Shown in pieces: positions 41,992 through 51,299 of a stretch of 57,261 bases of DNA. Below the pieces are notes generated by a model. That model saw nothing but the letters and a program-made list of their open reading frames with translations. It was not told the origin of the DNA and ran no database searches. The stretch covers positions 1 to 57,261 of the forward strand of contig SUWH01000018.1 of assembly GCA_015061605.1 (NCBI GenBank), in the 5' to 3' direction. Each line of letters opens with the position of its first letter. Position 1 is the first letter of the stretch. The position numbers and the translations under genes were made by a program. The DNA comes from Lentisphaerota bacterium (GTDB lineage: Bacteria > Verrucomicrobiota > Lentisphaeria > Victivallales > Victivallaceae).

Positions 41992-42777
41992 TCAAAAGGG
42001 AATACGCATTAAACCGTCCTCGGTAACATTTCCAGCAATCAGCAGCATTGCCTGAAGTGACAAATCCGGAAGCGTGATATGTTCAAAAGTTTCCGTTTCA
42101 AAATTGTATCGCTTCAAAAAAAGATCGACGGTCGCATCCAGCGGAATATAATCTTCGATCTTCAGTATCATCTTGTAAATATTCAGCTGCAGTGCATAAT
42201 GGAAGAAATTGCAGTCCGGAATATTCCGGGTAGCGTGGACAATTCCGGTGCGATGCTGGAATGCTTCAAAACGCAGTTTCCGGATGAACTTCCAATCGCC
42301 GATCGCGTAATGGTTCTGGTTGACAACGCAAAACATATCGATACTGCCGGCAACAAGGAAGCACGGAGAAAATACTAATTTTTCCGGCTCAATGCGGCAA
42401 TAGTTTTTCTGCAGATCTTCAACCTCGTTCCAGGCGGCGCAAAAGCGGCGGCGTTCTGCTTCATCGATGGGAGTGTGCAGTTTATCGAAGCGGCCCAGAA
42501 TCTGGTTTTCACAGTTTTCGTGCGTTCTGGTTCCGGCGGCGGCGCACTCTTCGCCGAGCCTTTTCCACTCCAGAATATATTCTGCAGCCGGTTTTCCGGT
42601 TTTCAAAGATTTTGCTGCAGCAGCTCCGGCGGCATCAAAGGGCGCAAATGCACCGTGCAGCAACCGGGTTCCGGAAGTGTATTCAAGTCCGAAGCTGTCC
42701 ATGTAAACGTGATCTTCTTCGGAAAAATCAATTCTTACTTTCCCGGACGGATGTAAAGCACTGGCGGTGGATGGCAT
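41992..42777 (-). CDS. PD-(D/E)XK nuclease (RecB/Cas4-type)
   Basis: 261 aa. Active-site motifs: an N-terminal THENCENQIL helix, then VAGSIDMFCVV (D) and IGDWKF (D..K), then FFHYALQLNIYKMIL (QxxxY). This is the RecB-nuclease arrangement used by phage exonucleases. With ERF and RecD-like proteins in the same operon, it probably processes DNA ends in recombination. GGGAG precedes the ATG. Confidence 0.8.
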   Translation of the reverse strand: MPSTASALHPSGKVRIDFSEEDHVYMDSFGLEYTSGTRLLHGAFAPFDAAGAAAAKSLKTGKPAAEYILEWKRLGEECAAAGTRTHENCENQILGRFDKLHTPIDEAERRRFCAAWNEVEDLQKNYCRIEPEKLVFSPCFLVAGSIDMFCVVNQNHYAIGDWKFIRKLRFEAFQHRTGIVHATRNIPDCNFFHYALQLNIYKMILKIEDYIPLDATVDLFLKRYNFETETFEHITLPDLSLQAMLLIAGNVTEDGLMRIPF

Positions 42778-42779
42778 AA

Positions 42780-43082
42780 TTACAAACTCCCTTCTTCGGC
42801 ATGATCAAAACAGCGGCGCAGATAGTCGGCGGCATTTTCTCCCGGCTTCCTGATCAAAGCAGCCGGGGCAAGGTGGCAATGTATCGAACTCATAAGGAAA
42901 AAAACTCGATCTTTCCAGTGCGCAAGCAAGCGCGCCACTTCGGCGTTATAAGTTTCGTTTTTCTCGATCTCCTGAAAAACGATCTTCATTTCAGCATCAA
43001 ATTTTTCGCGGTTCTGCAATGGGATCAGCATCCGTCTTTTCAACATTTCGGAGCGGATTTTGTCAAGAGTTTTTTTCATCAT
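42780..43082 (-). CDS. Hypothetical phage protein
   Basis: 100 aa, starting MMKKTLDKIRSEMLKRRMLI; helical and basic at the N-terminus, ending RRCFDHAEEGSL. No motif recognised. It is the first gene after the iteron-like region and is followed by the nuclease gene after 2 bases. Confidence 0.55.
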   Translation of the reverse strand: MMKKTLDKIRSEMLKRRMLIPLQNREKFDAEMKIVFQEIEKNETYNAEVARLLAHWKDRVFFLMSSIHCHLAPAALIRKPGENAADYLRRCFDHAEEGSL

Positions 43083-43170
43083 TTTTCCACCCCCGCCCAG
43101 TCTGCACCACCCCGCCCGGGGCAGTTCTCTATATATGGTGTTGTAAGCATACTATATTCTATTTTTTCTT

Positions 43171-43452
43171 CAACACCCCTGGAGCATCTGGAGCAGTATG
43201 GAGCAAAGGCGTTTTCAAGCGTAAAAAAAGCCTTTTTTTGCTCCACCCCGCTAAAAAAACACCCTGGCGCAGTCTGGAGCAGAAAATATACAGTTTCGAT
43301 AATTTTTCCGTTGCACCACTGGAGCAGTATGGAGCAAGCGCGCGACAAAAGATTTTTTTTACCGTTCACCATTGGAGCGGTCTGGAGCAGTTTTTTATTT
43401 TTCATAGTTTTACCAAATTTTTCCGTTGCACCACTGGAGCAGTATGGAGCAA
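43171..43452. repeat. Iteron-like repeat array, candidate replication origin
   Basis: Five copies of CACC(N5)AGCAG(N4)GGAGCA-type units lie at about 43176-43205, 43260-43281, 43314-43336, 43368-43389 and 43429-43451. Each has two GGAGCA half-sites 10 bp apart, that is one helical turn. The unit at 43301-43337 is repeated exactly (37 bp) at 43416-43452. AT-rich DNA lies between the units. Copies fall in different reading frames of the open frame that spans the area, so the conserved thing is the DNA. It lies next to the primase-helicase gene, as phage origins often do. Confidence 0.7.
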
Positions 43453-43461
43453 TAATTTTTC

Positions 43462-45846
43462 TCACCCTTCAACGATTTCGACGGCTTTATTTTTCAGCAG
43501 CGCGATCACCCGGGTATCTTCGTTCGCGGCACTGTAATTCCAGAGAATTCCTGAACGCCTTTTCAAAGTGCCTCGGTCATGGTGTGGCCAGCGCAGCAAA
43601 TTCGGATCCACCTGGGGAAGCATCCCCGTTTTTGCCATGTTCCGGATCACTTCTGACGGATGCTTTTTATCCATATATCCGGCGTCCTTGAACCAGTGTT
43701 CCAATACCTGACTGCGGATAAAAATCCGTTCAGTAAGCGGGTTCATCACCGGTTTACCGATCAATGGTTCTGCACTGGCGATATGCTGTATCAATTCTTC
43801 CTCGATCCGGCGCGCCAATTCTTCGTCAGTGTTGGTTTCTTCCTTTTTCGCAGTAAGGAATTCTATCACCCGTTGATACTGCTCCGGAGATCCGCAAGCC
43901 GCCTGCAGTATGGCAGTTTCAAACTGCGGCATTCGTGTCGCCGGTGGAATATCATATATTTCATGCCGGGAGATGATATCGATAATATCGGAAAAAATCT
44001 GCATCCGGTTCCGCTGAATATAATTTATCACGTCGCTCGTCCAGTGCGGATTCATCTTCGGTTTACTGACCATAATGTAATAAGCGCGTGAAGCGATATC
44101 GGTGTCAACCGTCGCGCCGTTCACCGTCACGACATAGGTAAGGTTATTCGGCCGGGATTCTTCGCCGCGGCCGTAGGAGGCACGCCCGGAGATACTGCCG
44201 GCAGTAACCAGCATCGCCAGATTTGAAGAGTGCAAAACTCCGGTGACATTATCCAGACGCAAAATCCGGGAGTTTCTGCCGCGGGTTGAAATGATCCGTT
44301 TTACAACTTCCTGAAAGTTCCGTTCCAGATCATAGACAGATACATCGATCGGTTTTGCCTCCATGATGTTTTCGCCATAAAGCAGCGCGACCATTTCGGG
44401 GATCATGCTTTTACCGGACCCCTGACCGTTCGGGCTGTCGATGATCCAGAGCGGCCGCGCGACCAACGGTTTGAAAAATATCGGTGCCATGATGAACGCA
44501 GTCAGCAGCGACCGGTTGATATCGTCGGTCGGATTGAAAAAATCGACAAATTTTTCAAAAGTTTTATGCCCGGCGGACGGCGGCGGCATCTCCGGATGCG
44601 TGTAAAAAACATCATCACGCTTCGGATAATCCGGAGTGAAAGAGATTGCAGAATACGCGGTCGCTTCGCTTTTCAACGCGGAAAAGAATTCTGTTTTCGT
44701 TACACATCCGTCAATCCGCGCCCAATCAATTACTTTGCCGGTTTTCCGGGCGATCCATGCGAAAAGATCGCTGGCATCGTAGATATAAGAGATCATGCCG
44801 GTTTCCCGATCGCGGTCGAAAAGTTCTTCGCCAACACGGAAGGGCGCGCCAAGTAATCGGGTGTGCACATCTGCAATCAGATCGTTTATCTGCAGCGGAA
44901 TTTTATCCGGATGCTTTTTGTTATCCTCAAATTCATAATTCCGGAACGGTTTTTTATTGGCCTCTTTCGCAGCTTCAAGCGGGGATAAATGCTTTGCATT
45001 ATATTCCGGAGCGGCGGCGATCAGTTCGGAAAGTTGCTGCCAGGTGCCGTTTTCTTTTTCAAAAAAATCGGTAACGTCGCCCTTTGGGAGATTGGAACAC
45101 TTTACCACCTTTATCCCCGCCGCAATTCCTGAAAGATCTCTGGCAATTAAATCAGCGTGCTCCATACCGGTATCGTCATTATCCGGCAGGATGATCACTT
45201 GTTTACCGCGCAGACATTCGGCAAATTCTTTCCGCCATTTTTTCGCACCGCCGGAATTGGTGGTCGCCGGTACTCCGAAGCGTTTCAGCGTTTCCACATC
45301 TTTTTCGCCTTCAACGATCACACACCAGTCGGAATCATGCACCATCTGCCAGTTATACAGGATCGGTGTAATGTCGGCAATGCCCCAGTGGGACGGCGTA
45401 CCCTGAACAAACTCTTTTTTCTTTTCCGGATGCTCCATCCGGCAGACAAAATATACCAGATTTCCGGACAGATCACGGTATTCATACCGGGCAGTTTCGG
45501 TATAGCCTTTTTCGATCAATTCGTCGAAGTGACTGCGGCCGGTGGAACTTTTCCGCAATTTTACCTCTTCCAGATGCAGCCAGTCGCCCAGGAATTCCTG
45601 GGCAAGCTGGATGCAATTGAAATCGGTGCCGCCAAATTTCGCGCGGGCGCAAAGTTCGATCAAACCGCCGCCGATCTTTTCGCCGTGGTCGTACCATTTT
45701 TCCGCGCTCACCGTTACGGAATCCCGCGTGCCATCGCGCCAAACCGCGACGCAGCGGCCGGCAGTAACTAAAGTCGCCAGCACTTTTTCCACGAAGTCGA
45801 TGCAGTTTCCTCGCGCTTTGATTTCAGCAAAATTGTAGTGTTTCAT
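43462..45846 (-). CDS. Toprim primase-helicase
   Basis: 794 aa from ATG at 45846, which overlaps the previous stop (ATGA). The Toprim motif VIVEGEKD lies at about residue 178, with the acidic partner ILPDNDDTG. The helicase P-loop SPNGQGSGKS lies at about 472. The C-terminal 90 residues contain a winged-helix-like part and the ending seen also in BRO. This architecture matches phage and plasmid primase-helicases that start replication at an iteron origin; the adjacent repeats are the natural target. Confidence 0.85.
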   Translation of the reverse strand: MKHYNFAEIKARGNCIDFVEKVLATLVTAGRCVAVWRDGTRDSVTVSAEKWYDHGEKIGGGLIELCARAKFGGTDFNCIQLAQEFLGDWLHLEEVKLRKSSTGRSHFDELIEKGYTETARYEYRDLSGNLVYFVCRMEHPEKKKEFVQGTPSHWGIADITPILYNWQMVHDSDWCVIVEGEKDVETLKRFGVPATTNSGGAKKWRKEFAECLRGKQVIILPDNDDTGMEHADLIARDLSGIAAGIKVVKCSNLPKGDVTDFFEKENGTWQQLSELIAAAPEYNAKHLSPLEAAKEANKKPFRNYEFEDNKKHPDKIPLQINDLIADVHTRLLGAPFRVGEELFDRDRETGMISYIYDASDLFAWIARKTGKVIDWARIDGCVTKTEFFSALKSEATAYSAISFTPDYPKRDDVFYTHPEMPPPSAGHKTFEKFVDFFNPTDDINRSLLTAFIMAPIFFKPLVARPLWIIDSPNGQGSGKSMIPEMVALLYGENIMEAKPIDVSVYDLERNFQEVVKRIISTRGRNSRILRLDNVTGVLHSSNLAMLVTAGSISGRASYGRGEESRPNNLTYVVTVNGATVDTDIASRAYYIMVSKPKMNPHWTSDVINYIQRNRMQIFSDIIDIISRHEIYDIPPATRMPQFETAILQAACGSPEQYQRVIEFLTAKKEETNTDEELARRIEEELIQHIASAEPLIGKPVMNPLTERIFIRSQVLEHWFKDAGYMDKKHPSEVIRNMAKTGMLPQVDPNLLRWPHHDRGTLKRRSGILWNYSAANEDTRVIALLKNKAVEIVEG

Positions 45847-46178
45847 ATTTCTTTTGTCCATTCTGCAGATTGGTGGTGCTTACAGAAGTCATCCGCTTCG
45901 GTTTCAAGTTTTTCCCGTGCAATATTGGCACATATACCGCGAAAACCGACCGGTTTTCCGTTATCCGTGACACCGGTGGAGAAGTAATGGCAACTGAAAC
46001 AGTATCCACCCTGCGGATTTTCGTACCGTTTATTGGTGTACTGGTCGCAGCTGCTTTTGAAGTCCGCGTAGCAAACCGGAAGTCCGCCGGGTTGAAAATC
46101 CGGTCGGTCAGTATTCCGGCTGCAGTTCCAGTTTTTACAATCTTTCGCCGGACAAAATGCCATATTTTTGTAACTCAT
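45843..46178 (-). CDS. Cys-rich phage protein A
   Basis: 111 aa with ten Cys in pairs or near-pairs (CPAKDCKNWNC, CYADFKSSC, CFSCHYF, CANIAR, FCKHH). It is likely a zinc-binding protein. It overlaps the upstream Cys-rich gene by 44 bases in another frame and the primase start by 4. Function unknown. Confidence 0.6.
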   Translation of the reverse strand: MSYKNMAFCPAKDCKNWNCSRNTDRPDFQPGGLPVCYADFKSSCDQYTNKRYENPQGGYCFSCHYFSTGVTDNGKPVGFRGICANIAREKLETEADDFCKHHQSAEWTKEI

Positions 46179-46761
46179 TTTTTTTTACCTTTGGACTATT
46201 TAACCACGATTTAATACCATTTTTACAGTCAGGAACAACTGTTTTATCTGGATAGTTACATTTAGAAGAAAGAACATCTGCAGTAACATTATATACACAG
46301 TTTATACAGCCAGTATTTTTTATTAAAAATTCCGTAAGTTCATCAGTGCTCATTTGCCTGATGGCGTCAGCATTGGTGATTGTTTTTTGACTTGTGATTA
46401 ATTGTAACCATAGTTTCAATGCAGCGGTTGCCGCATTATCCCTATCGGACGAATCCTGTAAATCCGGATCGCAAAAACCATTTTTACAACTCGTACAATT
46501 AACTTGCCAAGTACCATTTTGTTTGAACGCGGTCGGACAATGAAAACCTATATCTTCAAGTGCTGTCAAGATTTCTTCCAGTGTCGGAGCAGCTGCGATG
46601 CACTCATCTTTCTTGATGCAATCGCCACATTCGCGCGGCAATACATAAATATTTTGAAAAAATGTATCTCCGCACCATACCAGCGCAGTCGCAGTAAAAT
46701 TACCCTCTGGAATTTGTTTACACAGTTCCAAAGGCGGAACAAGCTGTTTTAAGTCACTCAT
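46135..46761 (-). CDS. Cys-rich phage protein B
   Basis: 208 aa. Cys clusters CGDCIKKDEC, CTSCKNGFC and CINC...C are spread over the length, with IRQMSTDELTEFLIKNTG in between. Base composition is more AT-rich than its neighbours, suggesting later arrival. It overlaps the ParB-like gene by 4 bases. Function unknown; probably metal-binding. Confidence 0.6.
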   Translation of the reverse strand: MSDLKQLVPPLELCKQIPEGNFTATALVWCGDTFFQNIYVLPRECGDCIKKDECIAAAPTLEEILTALEDIGFHCPTAFKQNGTWQVNCTSCKNGFCDPDLQDSSDRDNAATAALKLWLQLITSQKTITNADAIRQMSTDELTEFLIKNTGCINCVYNVTADVLSSKCNYPDKTVVPDCKNGIKSWLNSPKVKKNELQKYGILSGERL

Positions 46762-48242
46762 TTCTGATTTTTCTCCTTCAAACGGGCGGCAATCAGAGTT
46801 TTGCTGGCGGGGATCTCTTCTTCAGCCGGTTTCCAGAAGTCATTTTTCCAGTCCAAGTGAAACAGTTTGCAAATGTTCGGGCCGGCAGTTTGACTGATAT
46901 CATCCAGTGTGTATCCGACCTCTGCACGCAGTAATTCGGCAACTTTTACAAAAGTCCATTCCAGGCATTTCCGGAACATATCTTCCCGCAAATATTCGGC
47001 ATCCAGCATCGCTTTGTTGATTTTGAAGCGGAAATAATTGGTATATTCGCCATGATAACCATACTGCATCAGGGAAACGAAAAACACCCGTGTAACTTCG
47101 TTCCAGGTGATCGCTGATTTTTTATCCTGAAAGCGGTTGAGAAATTCGTCAAAATTCCACTTGTTTTTATCTTTCAGAAAGTTCATCAATGCGATCAGTG
47201 CGGCTTTATTTCTTTTGCGGAAAAGTTCTTCTTCCATATCCTTAACGGTGCGCTCTTTCTTTTGCGCGGGCGCGTCAGTCTTGCCAAGTGCCGGCGTTGC
47301 GTTTTTCGGATATTCCGTCACAACAGCATATCTGCCGATTTCACTTCCGCAAACATAAATAGCATTCGCCTTTTCGGTCGGTTTCGCAAATCGAACCTTT
47401 TGAAAAGAATAATATGATTGAGCTTTTATTTTTTCTGCAAATTTGTAATCGGGGGCGTCCCAGCTGTTATTGCTGCCGCGAAGAGGAATCAGATTTTCGT
47501 TTTTCAAAATAGTCTGAATTGCAGTCAGCGTTTTTTTGATAAAACATTTTTTATCCAGGCAGCAATTATTTTTTGCCAAGTCGGTAAAAAGCAGTTCCGA
47601 TGCCGCGGTGGTTCTCGCACAGGACAAACAATCTTTCGCATTGAATACGGCCAGAGATAGATCCATCCGCATTTCTGCAAAACGATGATTGATCTCCTCG
47701 ATGGTCAGCGCATCATTGATCCGGAATGCCAGCAAATCTTGATTTGCCGCCGGTTCCCGGGCAATCAATTCAAGTTTTCCGATCGTCCACTGGGGATACT
47801 GCTCCGGATCCGCCAGAACTTTCTGCCATTTCGACGACAGAGTGGAAAGTTTCAAACGGCGGGCGACATAAGCCGGTGTCCGGCCGATTACCTTCGCCAG
47901 ATCTTCGATGGAATATTTTTTCTCCAGCTCGGCAAGCTGCTGAATTTCTTCAGCAATCGACAACTGTTTCCGTTCGGTATTCACGACAAACGCTGCCTGC
48001 TGCTCTTCTTCGTCGCTGAAATCCTGCAGACGATACTGTTCCGGAGTAAGCTCTTTTTTATTCAGCAGATACAGTGCATAGAACCGGCGGCGACCGTCCA
48101 CGATCCGGAAATTGTCATCATCTTTCGGCCGAAGCAAAATCAGCTGCAGCAAACCGTGCTGCTTGATACTGGCGGCAAGCGCATCGATATCGCCCAGATC
48201 GCGATTCTTTACGCAATCAATGTTTTTGAAATGGATGTTCAT
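46758..48242 (-). CDS. ParB-like protein
   Basis: 494 aa. The N-terminal ParB/Srx domain is clear (ALAASIKQHGLLQLILLR, FRIVDGRRRFYALYLL, AAFVVNTERKQLS), and the helix-turn-helix follows: SIEDLAKVIGRTPAYVARRL. A C-terminal region of 250 residues has CLSCART and CCLDKKCF, perhaps a zinc domain. There is no ParA nearby. It may bind the iteron-like sites or regulate replication rather than partition. Confidence 0.8.
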   Translation of the reverse strand: MNIHFKNIDCVKNRDLGDIDALAASIKQHGLLQLILLRPKDDDNFRIVDGRRRFYALYLLNKKELTPEQYRLQDFSDEEEQQAAFVVNTERKQLSIAEEIQQLAELEKKYSIEDLAKVIGRTPAYVARRLKLSTLSSKWQKVLADPEQYPQWTIGKLELIAREPAANQDLLAFRINDALTIEEINHRFAEMRMDLSLAVFNAKDCLSCARTTAASELLFTDLAKNNCCLDKKCFIKKTLTAIQTILKNENLIPLRGSNNSWDAPDYKFAEKIKAQSYYSFQKVRFAKPTEKANAIYVCGSEIGRYAVVTEYPKNATPALGKTDAPAQKKERTVKDMEEELFRKRNKAALIALMNFLKDKNKWNFDEFLNRFQDKKSAITWNEVTRVFFVSLMQYGYHGEYTNYFRFKINKAMLDAEYLREDMFRKCLEWTFVKVAELLRAEVGYTLDDISQTAGPNICKLFHLDWKNDFWKPAEEEIPASKTLIAARLKEKNQK

Positions 48243-48266
48243 AAAATGTGATTCCTTCTCTTTATG

Positions 48267-48767
48267 TCATTTCTTTTTTGCAGTTCTGCCCTTCCGTGCG
48301 CGATGATAAAGGAATAACCATCGCGCCGCCGGAAGTTTATACAGGATGTTACGGAAGAGTATCGACAATTCCGGTCGGTCAGCGATAATATCCAGAATTT
48401 TCCGGTGCATCGCCTGCCGGGAACAGTTATGTTTTACCGCCAGATTGGATACCGTTTGCCGATCTTTCACATCCGGTCGCATTACCTGGAATAATATCCC
48501 CAATGTATAATCATCCAAATCAATCAAATAACCAAAAAATCGGGCTAACAGATCAACAAACTCCGTAACTGTATCGTCGCTCATTTCGTCGTGGATTGCT
48601 ACTTCACACAATCCTTGAATAGCGTCAAAATTCACCATTCGCAATCGTGAGCGATCGTCGATATTTTCCGTTTTTTTATAAAATTCACAAGACTTCCGGA
48701 ATGAGCAGTCAAGGCATTTTTCATTATTGAAAAATTTGCCGTAGCATTCCGGATCCAAGTTTTCCAT
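48267..48767 (-). CDS. DNA-binding-like phage protein with N-terminal Cys cluster
   Basis: 166 aa. CYGKFFNNEKCLDCSFRKSC (C-x9-C-x2-C-x5-C) at the N-terminus suggests a metal cluster. Later, QTVSNLAVKHNCSRQAMHRK looks like a helix-turn-helix. AGGAG precedes the start. It could be a transcription regulator of the middle region; this is inference. Confidence 0.55.
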   Translation of the reverse strand: MENLDPECYGKFFNNEKCLDCSFRKSCEFYKKTENIDDRSRLRMVNFDAIQGLCEVAIHDEMSDDTVTEFVDLLARFFGYLIDLDDYTLGILFQVMRPDVKDRQTVSNLAVKHNCSRQAMHRKILDIIADRPELSILFRNILYKLPAARWLFLYHRARKGRTAKKK

Positions 48768-48829
48768 AGTGCCACTCCTAAATTATGCCGGTACTTTCCG
48801 TAAAGGATTTCCCGGCGCGATACTCAAAA

Positions 48830-49135
48830 TTACCGGTCGATTTCCTGCAGCTTCAAATAGATCGTGCAGTTTTTGCAGGCTTCGACCTTTCCACGATGCG
48901 GGCAGTGATCCTTGCAGGAAAGATCAATAATTTCCCGCAGCGCGGCAATCGTGCCGCTATCTTCCGAAGCAGTTTTCGGATCGGCATTTTTCAGCGTTTC
49001 CAACTCTTTTTTGGCGGCGGCAAGATCGGCGCGGGCTTCCAGCAGATCACCCTCCAGAATCTGTTTGTCGCTGCGCAGCGTGTCGTTTTCGGCGGTGAGT
49101 TCGCCGATCTTCGTGGTCAGTTCTTCTTTGGTCAT
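48830..49135 (-). CDS. Coiled-coil protein with C-terminal zinc motif
   Basis: 101 aa from ATG at 49135, which has AAAGGA 7 bases upstream. A heptad-rich helix covers residues 2-60 (ELTTKIGELTAENDTLRSDK), then CKDHCPHRGKVEACKNC forms a probable zinc knuckle. It follows the helicase gene; a helicase-associated role is a guess. Confidence 0.6.
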   Translation of the reverse strand: MTKEELTTKIGELTAENDTLRSDKQILEGDLLEARADLAAAKKELETLKNADPKTASEDSGTIAALREIIDLSCKDHCPHRGKVEACKNCTIYLKLQEIDR

Positions 49136-49139
49136 TTTT

Positions 49140-51299
49140 TTATCCTTTCGTTTTTTCTTCCGTCCGACCATCGGACGATTTTTTCAAACATTGCAAACAG
49201 GTGTTTTTCTTTCGTTGGACTGCAATCGCACTTTCAAGTGCTGCGTGATCGCCGATCACGACGCATTCTTTCTGTGTCCGGGTGACACCGGTATATACCA
49301 AACTCCGATCCAGTTGGAATTTATCACGCGAAAGAAGGAGCAATACAACTTTCCGGTACTGGCTTCCCTGGCTCTTGTGAATAGTCAGCGCGTAGGCATA
49401 GCGGAGATTTTTTATCATCTCTTTTGAAAAGCGCACCGTGTCAACCATTTCGCCGGAAACTTCGTCCCGGTACGGAACATCAAGCAGCACATACAAACCT
49501 TCATCATCAACCGCGCGCACCGTGCCGGTCGTGCCATTCCACACATGACAGGCGGGAGTATTCACAGTGTTTATCACCCGGTCGCCGGCAACGAATTTTT
49601 CGCCGGTGTCCTTGCCGCGGGCGATCCGCAGCAAATCTTCATTCAGTGAATTCACCGTCGCCAACTGGAAAGTGCCATCGGCAAGTTTTATGCCGTTTTT
49701 CGGACAAAGTACGATGTCGGTTTCAAAATCCAGAATACCTTTTTCCGCCCAGTCGCAAACGATCTTTTGAATCTCTTCCGGATCGCTTGTCTGGACGACT
49801 GTCCAGCGTTCGTTTTCGCTTTCGGCGTGGATCTTCGGCAAATTTCCAGCGCGGATCAAACTCGCGGATTGAAACACCGCTTCGGAGTTCCGGTAACACT
49901 TCGTCAAAGTGCGCACCGTGTCCGGATATAACTCGATCAGATCGTGGAACGGTTGGCCGGCGCCGACCGGTGTCAACTGCGCCTGGTCGCCGACCAGAAC
50001 GATTTTCGCGGGAGCGCGTTTCAGGATTTCGGCAAGCAGCGATGAATCAACCATACTCGATTCATCGACAATCACAGCCGCGTCATCCAGTGAACCGGCG
50101 GAAAAACGCCCGTCACCCTGCGCGCCCAGTAAAACATGAATCGTCGAGGCTTCAATTCCCGATGCTTCCTTCAGTCGTGCCGCCGCTTTCCCGGTGGGAG
50201 CGCAGAGGCAAACCGCCAATTTCGGGAACACCTTTTTTATTCCGCGAACGATCATTTTTATCACAGTAGTTTTTCCGACTCCCGCCCCGCCGTTAATAAT
50301 TGCAAACGGCTTTTTAATGGCGAAGCGTACCGCCGACAACTGCGATTCATCCGGAGTGAATTTTTCTCCGGATGACAAAAACTTATCATCCGGAAAAACA
50401 AGTTCTTTTCCCGCTTCGGCAACTGCAGCAAAAGCAACATAATCGCCGATGATCTTTTCATGCGCGTGGTTTTTCGCCGTCGCCATCATACTGCAATTTT
50501 CAAAAATATACAGTTTTTTCCGGTCGATCATATCCTGCACCGTGCGGACGATCAGATCGTCGCCGATATTCGGCAGAAGTTTCTGACAGGCGGAAAAGTG
50601 ACGCCAGCAATCCAGCGCAGTCGAACCGTCGGCGCATTCCTGATCGACAGCGTATTCAACCGCCGAACATAACCGGCGCGGATCATCGTCGGCAATATCA
50701 AAGTTTCTCCGGACATTTTCATCGACCGTTTTGAAGCTGAAGCCGGGCAATTCTGCCAGCCGGAAACAGTTATTATTCACCACTCCCGCGGCATCTTTTC
50801 TCCAGGCATCATACGCCGCCGCCGCCATCGCTTCGGAGCAGCCTTTATTCTCCAGATAGGAGATTATTTCAGCCTTTTCGGCGTTCGCATCAAACAGGGA
50901 GGCCTGTTCGGTGAAACTCCGGAACGCGGCAGCGGTCATTTTCCGGATCGCGCCGAATTCCAGTTTCCGCCAGTTTTCACCGGCGCAGTTCCAGATTGCT
51001 TCTTCCATTGCCGGCCCGATCCCATGCGCCCGGCGGCATACATAGTGCAGCTGCCCGCGCGGATCCAGCGGCAAAGTAAGTTTCGCCGTTTTGAACTGGA
51101 ACTGCCGTTCACCTTTATAAACGCACCAGTCGCCGACCAAAGCAAGCGTTTCCATCTCCCCGGGCTGCCACGCCATCGAACCTTTACAAATGACCGTGGT
51201 TTCCGGAGCACCGTCGCCGCCCATTGTCGCCCGGAAGAAATACCAGCGCGATTCCGGCCGGGCACACAGCATCCGGTCAATAGTAACAATTATCTGCAT
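49140..51299 (-). CDS. RecD2-like SF1 helicase
   Basis: 719 aa. Walker A NGGAGVGKTT at about residue 337, Walker B VIVDESSMVD, motif III LVGDQAQLTPVGAG, and C-terminal YALTIHKSQGSQY plus VYTGVTRTQ give the full RecD/TraA set. The N-terminal 300 residues contain the helix-hairpin-helix region of RecD2 (ENKGCSEAMAAAAYDAW). It unwinds DNA 5' to 3'. It overlaps the ERCC4 nuclease gene by 10 bases. Confidence 0.9.
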   Translation of the reverse strand: MQIIVTIDRMLCARPESRWYFFRATMGGDGAPETTVICKGSMAWQPGEMETLALVGDWCVYKGERQFQFKTAKLTLPLDPRGQLHYVCRRAHGIGPAMEEAIWNCAGENWRKLEFGAIRKMTAAAFRSFTEQASLFDANAEKAEIISYLENKGCSEAMAAAAYDAWRKDAAGVVNNNCFRLAELPGFSFKTVDENVRRNFDIADDDPRRLCSAVEYAVDQECADGSTALDCWRHFSACQKLLPNIGDDLIVRTVQDMIDRKKLYIFENCSMMATAKNHAHEKIIGDYVAFAAVAEAGKELVFPDDKFLSSGEKFTPDESQLSAVRFAIKKPFAIINGGAGVGKTTVIKMIVRGIKKVFPKLAVCLCAPTGKAAARLKEASGIEASTIHVLLGAQGDGRFSAGSLDDAAVIVDESSMVDSSLLAEILKRAPAKIVLVGDQAQLTPVGAGQPFHDLIELYPDTVRTLTKCYRNSEAVFQSASLIRAGNLPKIHAESENERWTVVQTSDPEEIQKIVCDWAEKGILDFETDIVLCPKNGIKLADGTFQLATVNSLNEDLLRIARGKDTGEKFVAGDRVINTVNTPACHVWNGTTGTVRAVDDEGLYVLLDVPYRDEVSGEMVDTVRFSKEMIKNLRYAYALTIHKSQGSQYRKVVLLLLSRDKFQLDRSLVYTGVTRTQKECVVIGDHAALESAIAVQRKKNTCLQCLKKSSDGRTEEKTKG

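Noticed and set aside
43171-43452. CRISPR-like repeats
   Set aside because: Spacing is irregular, repeats vary and have inner 10-bp periodicity; iteron-type binding sites explain them better.
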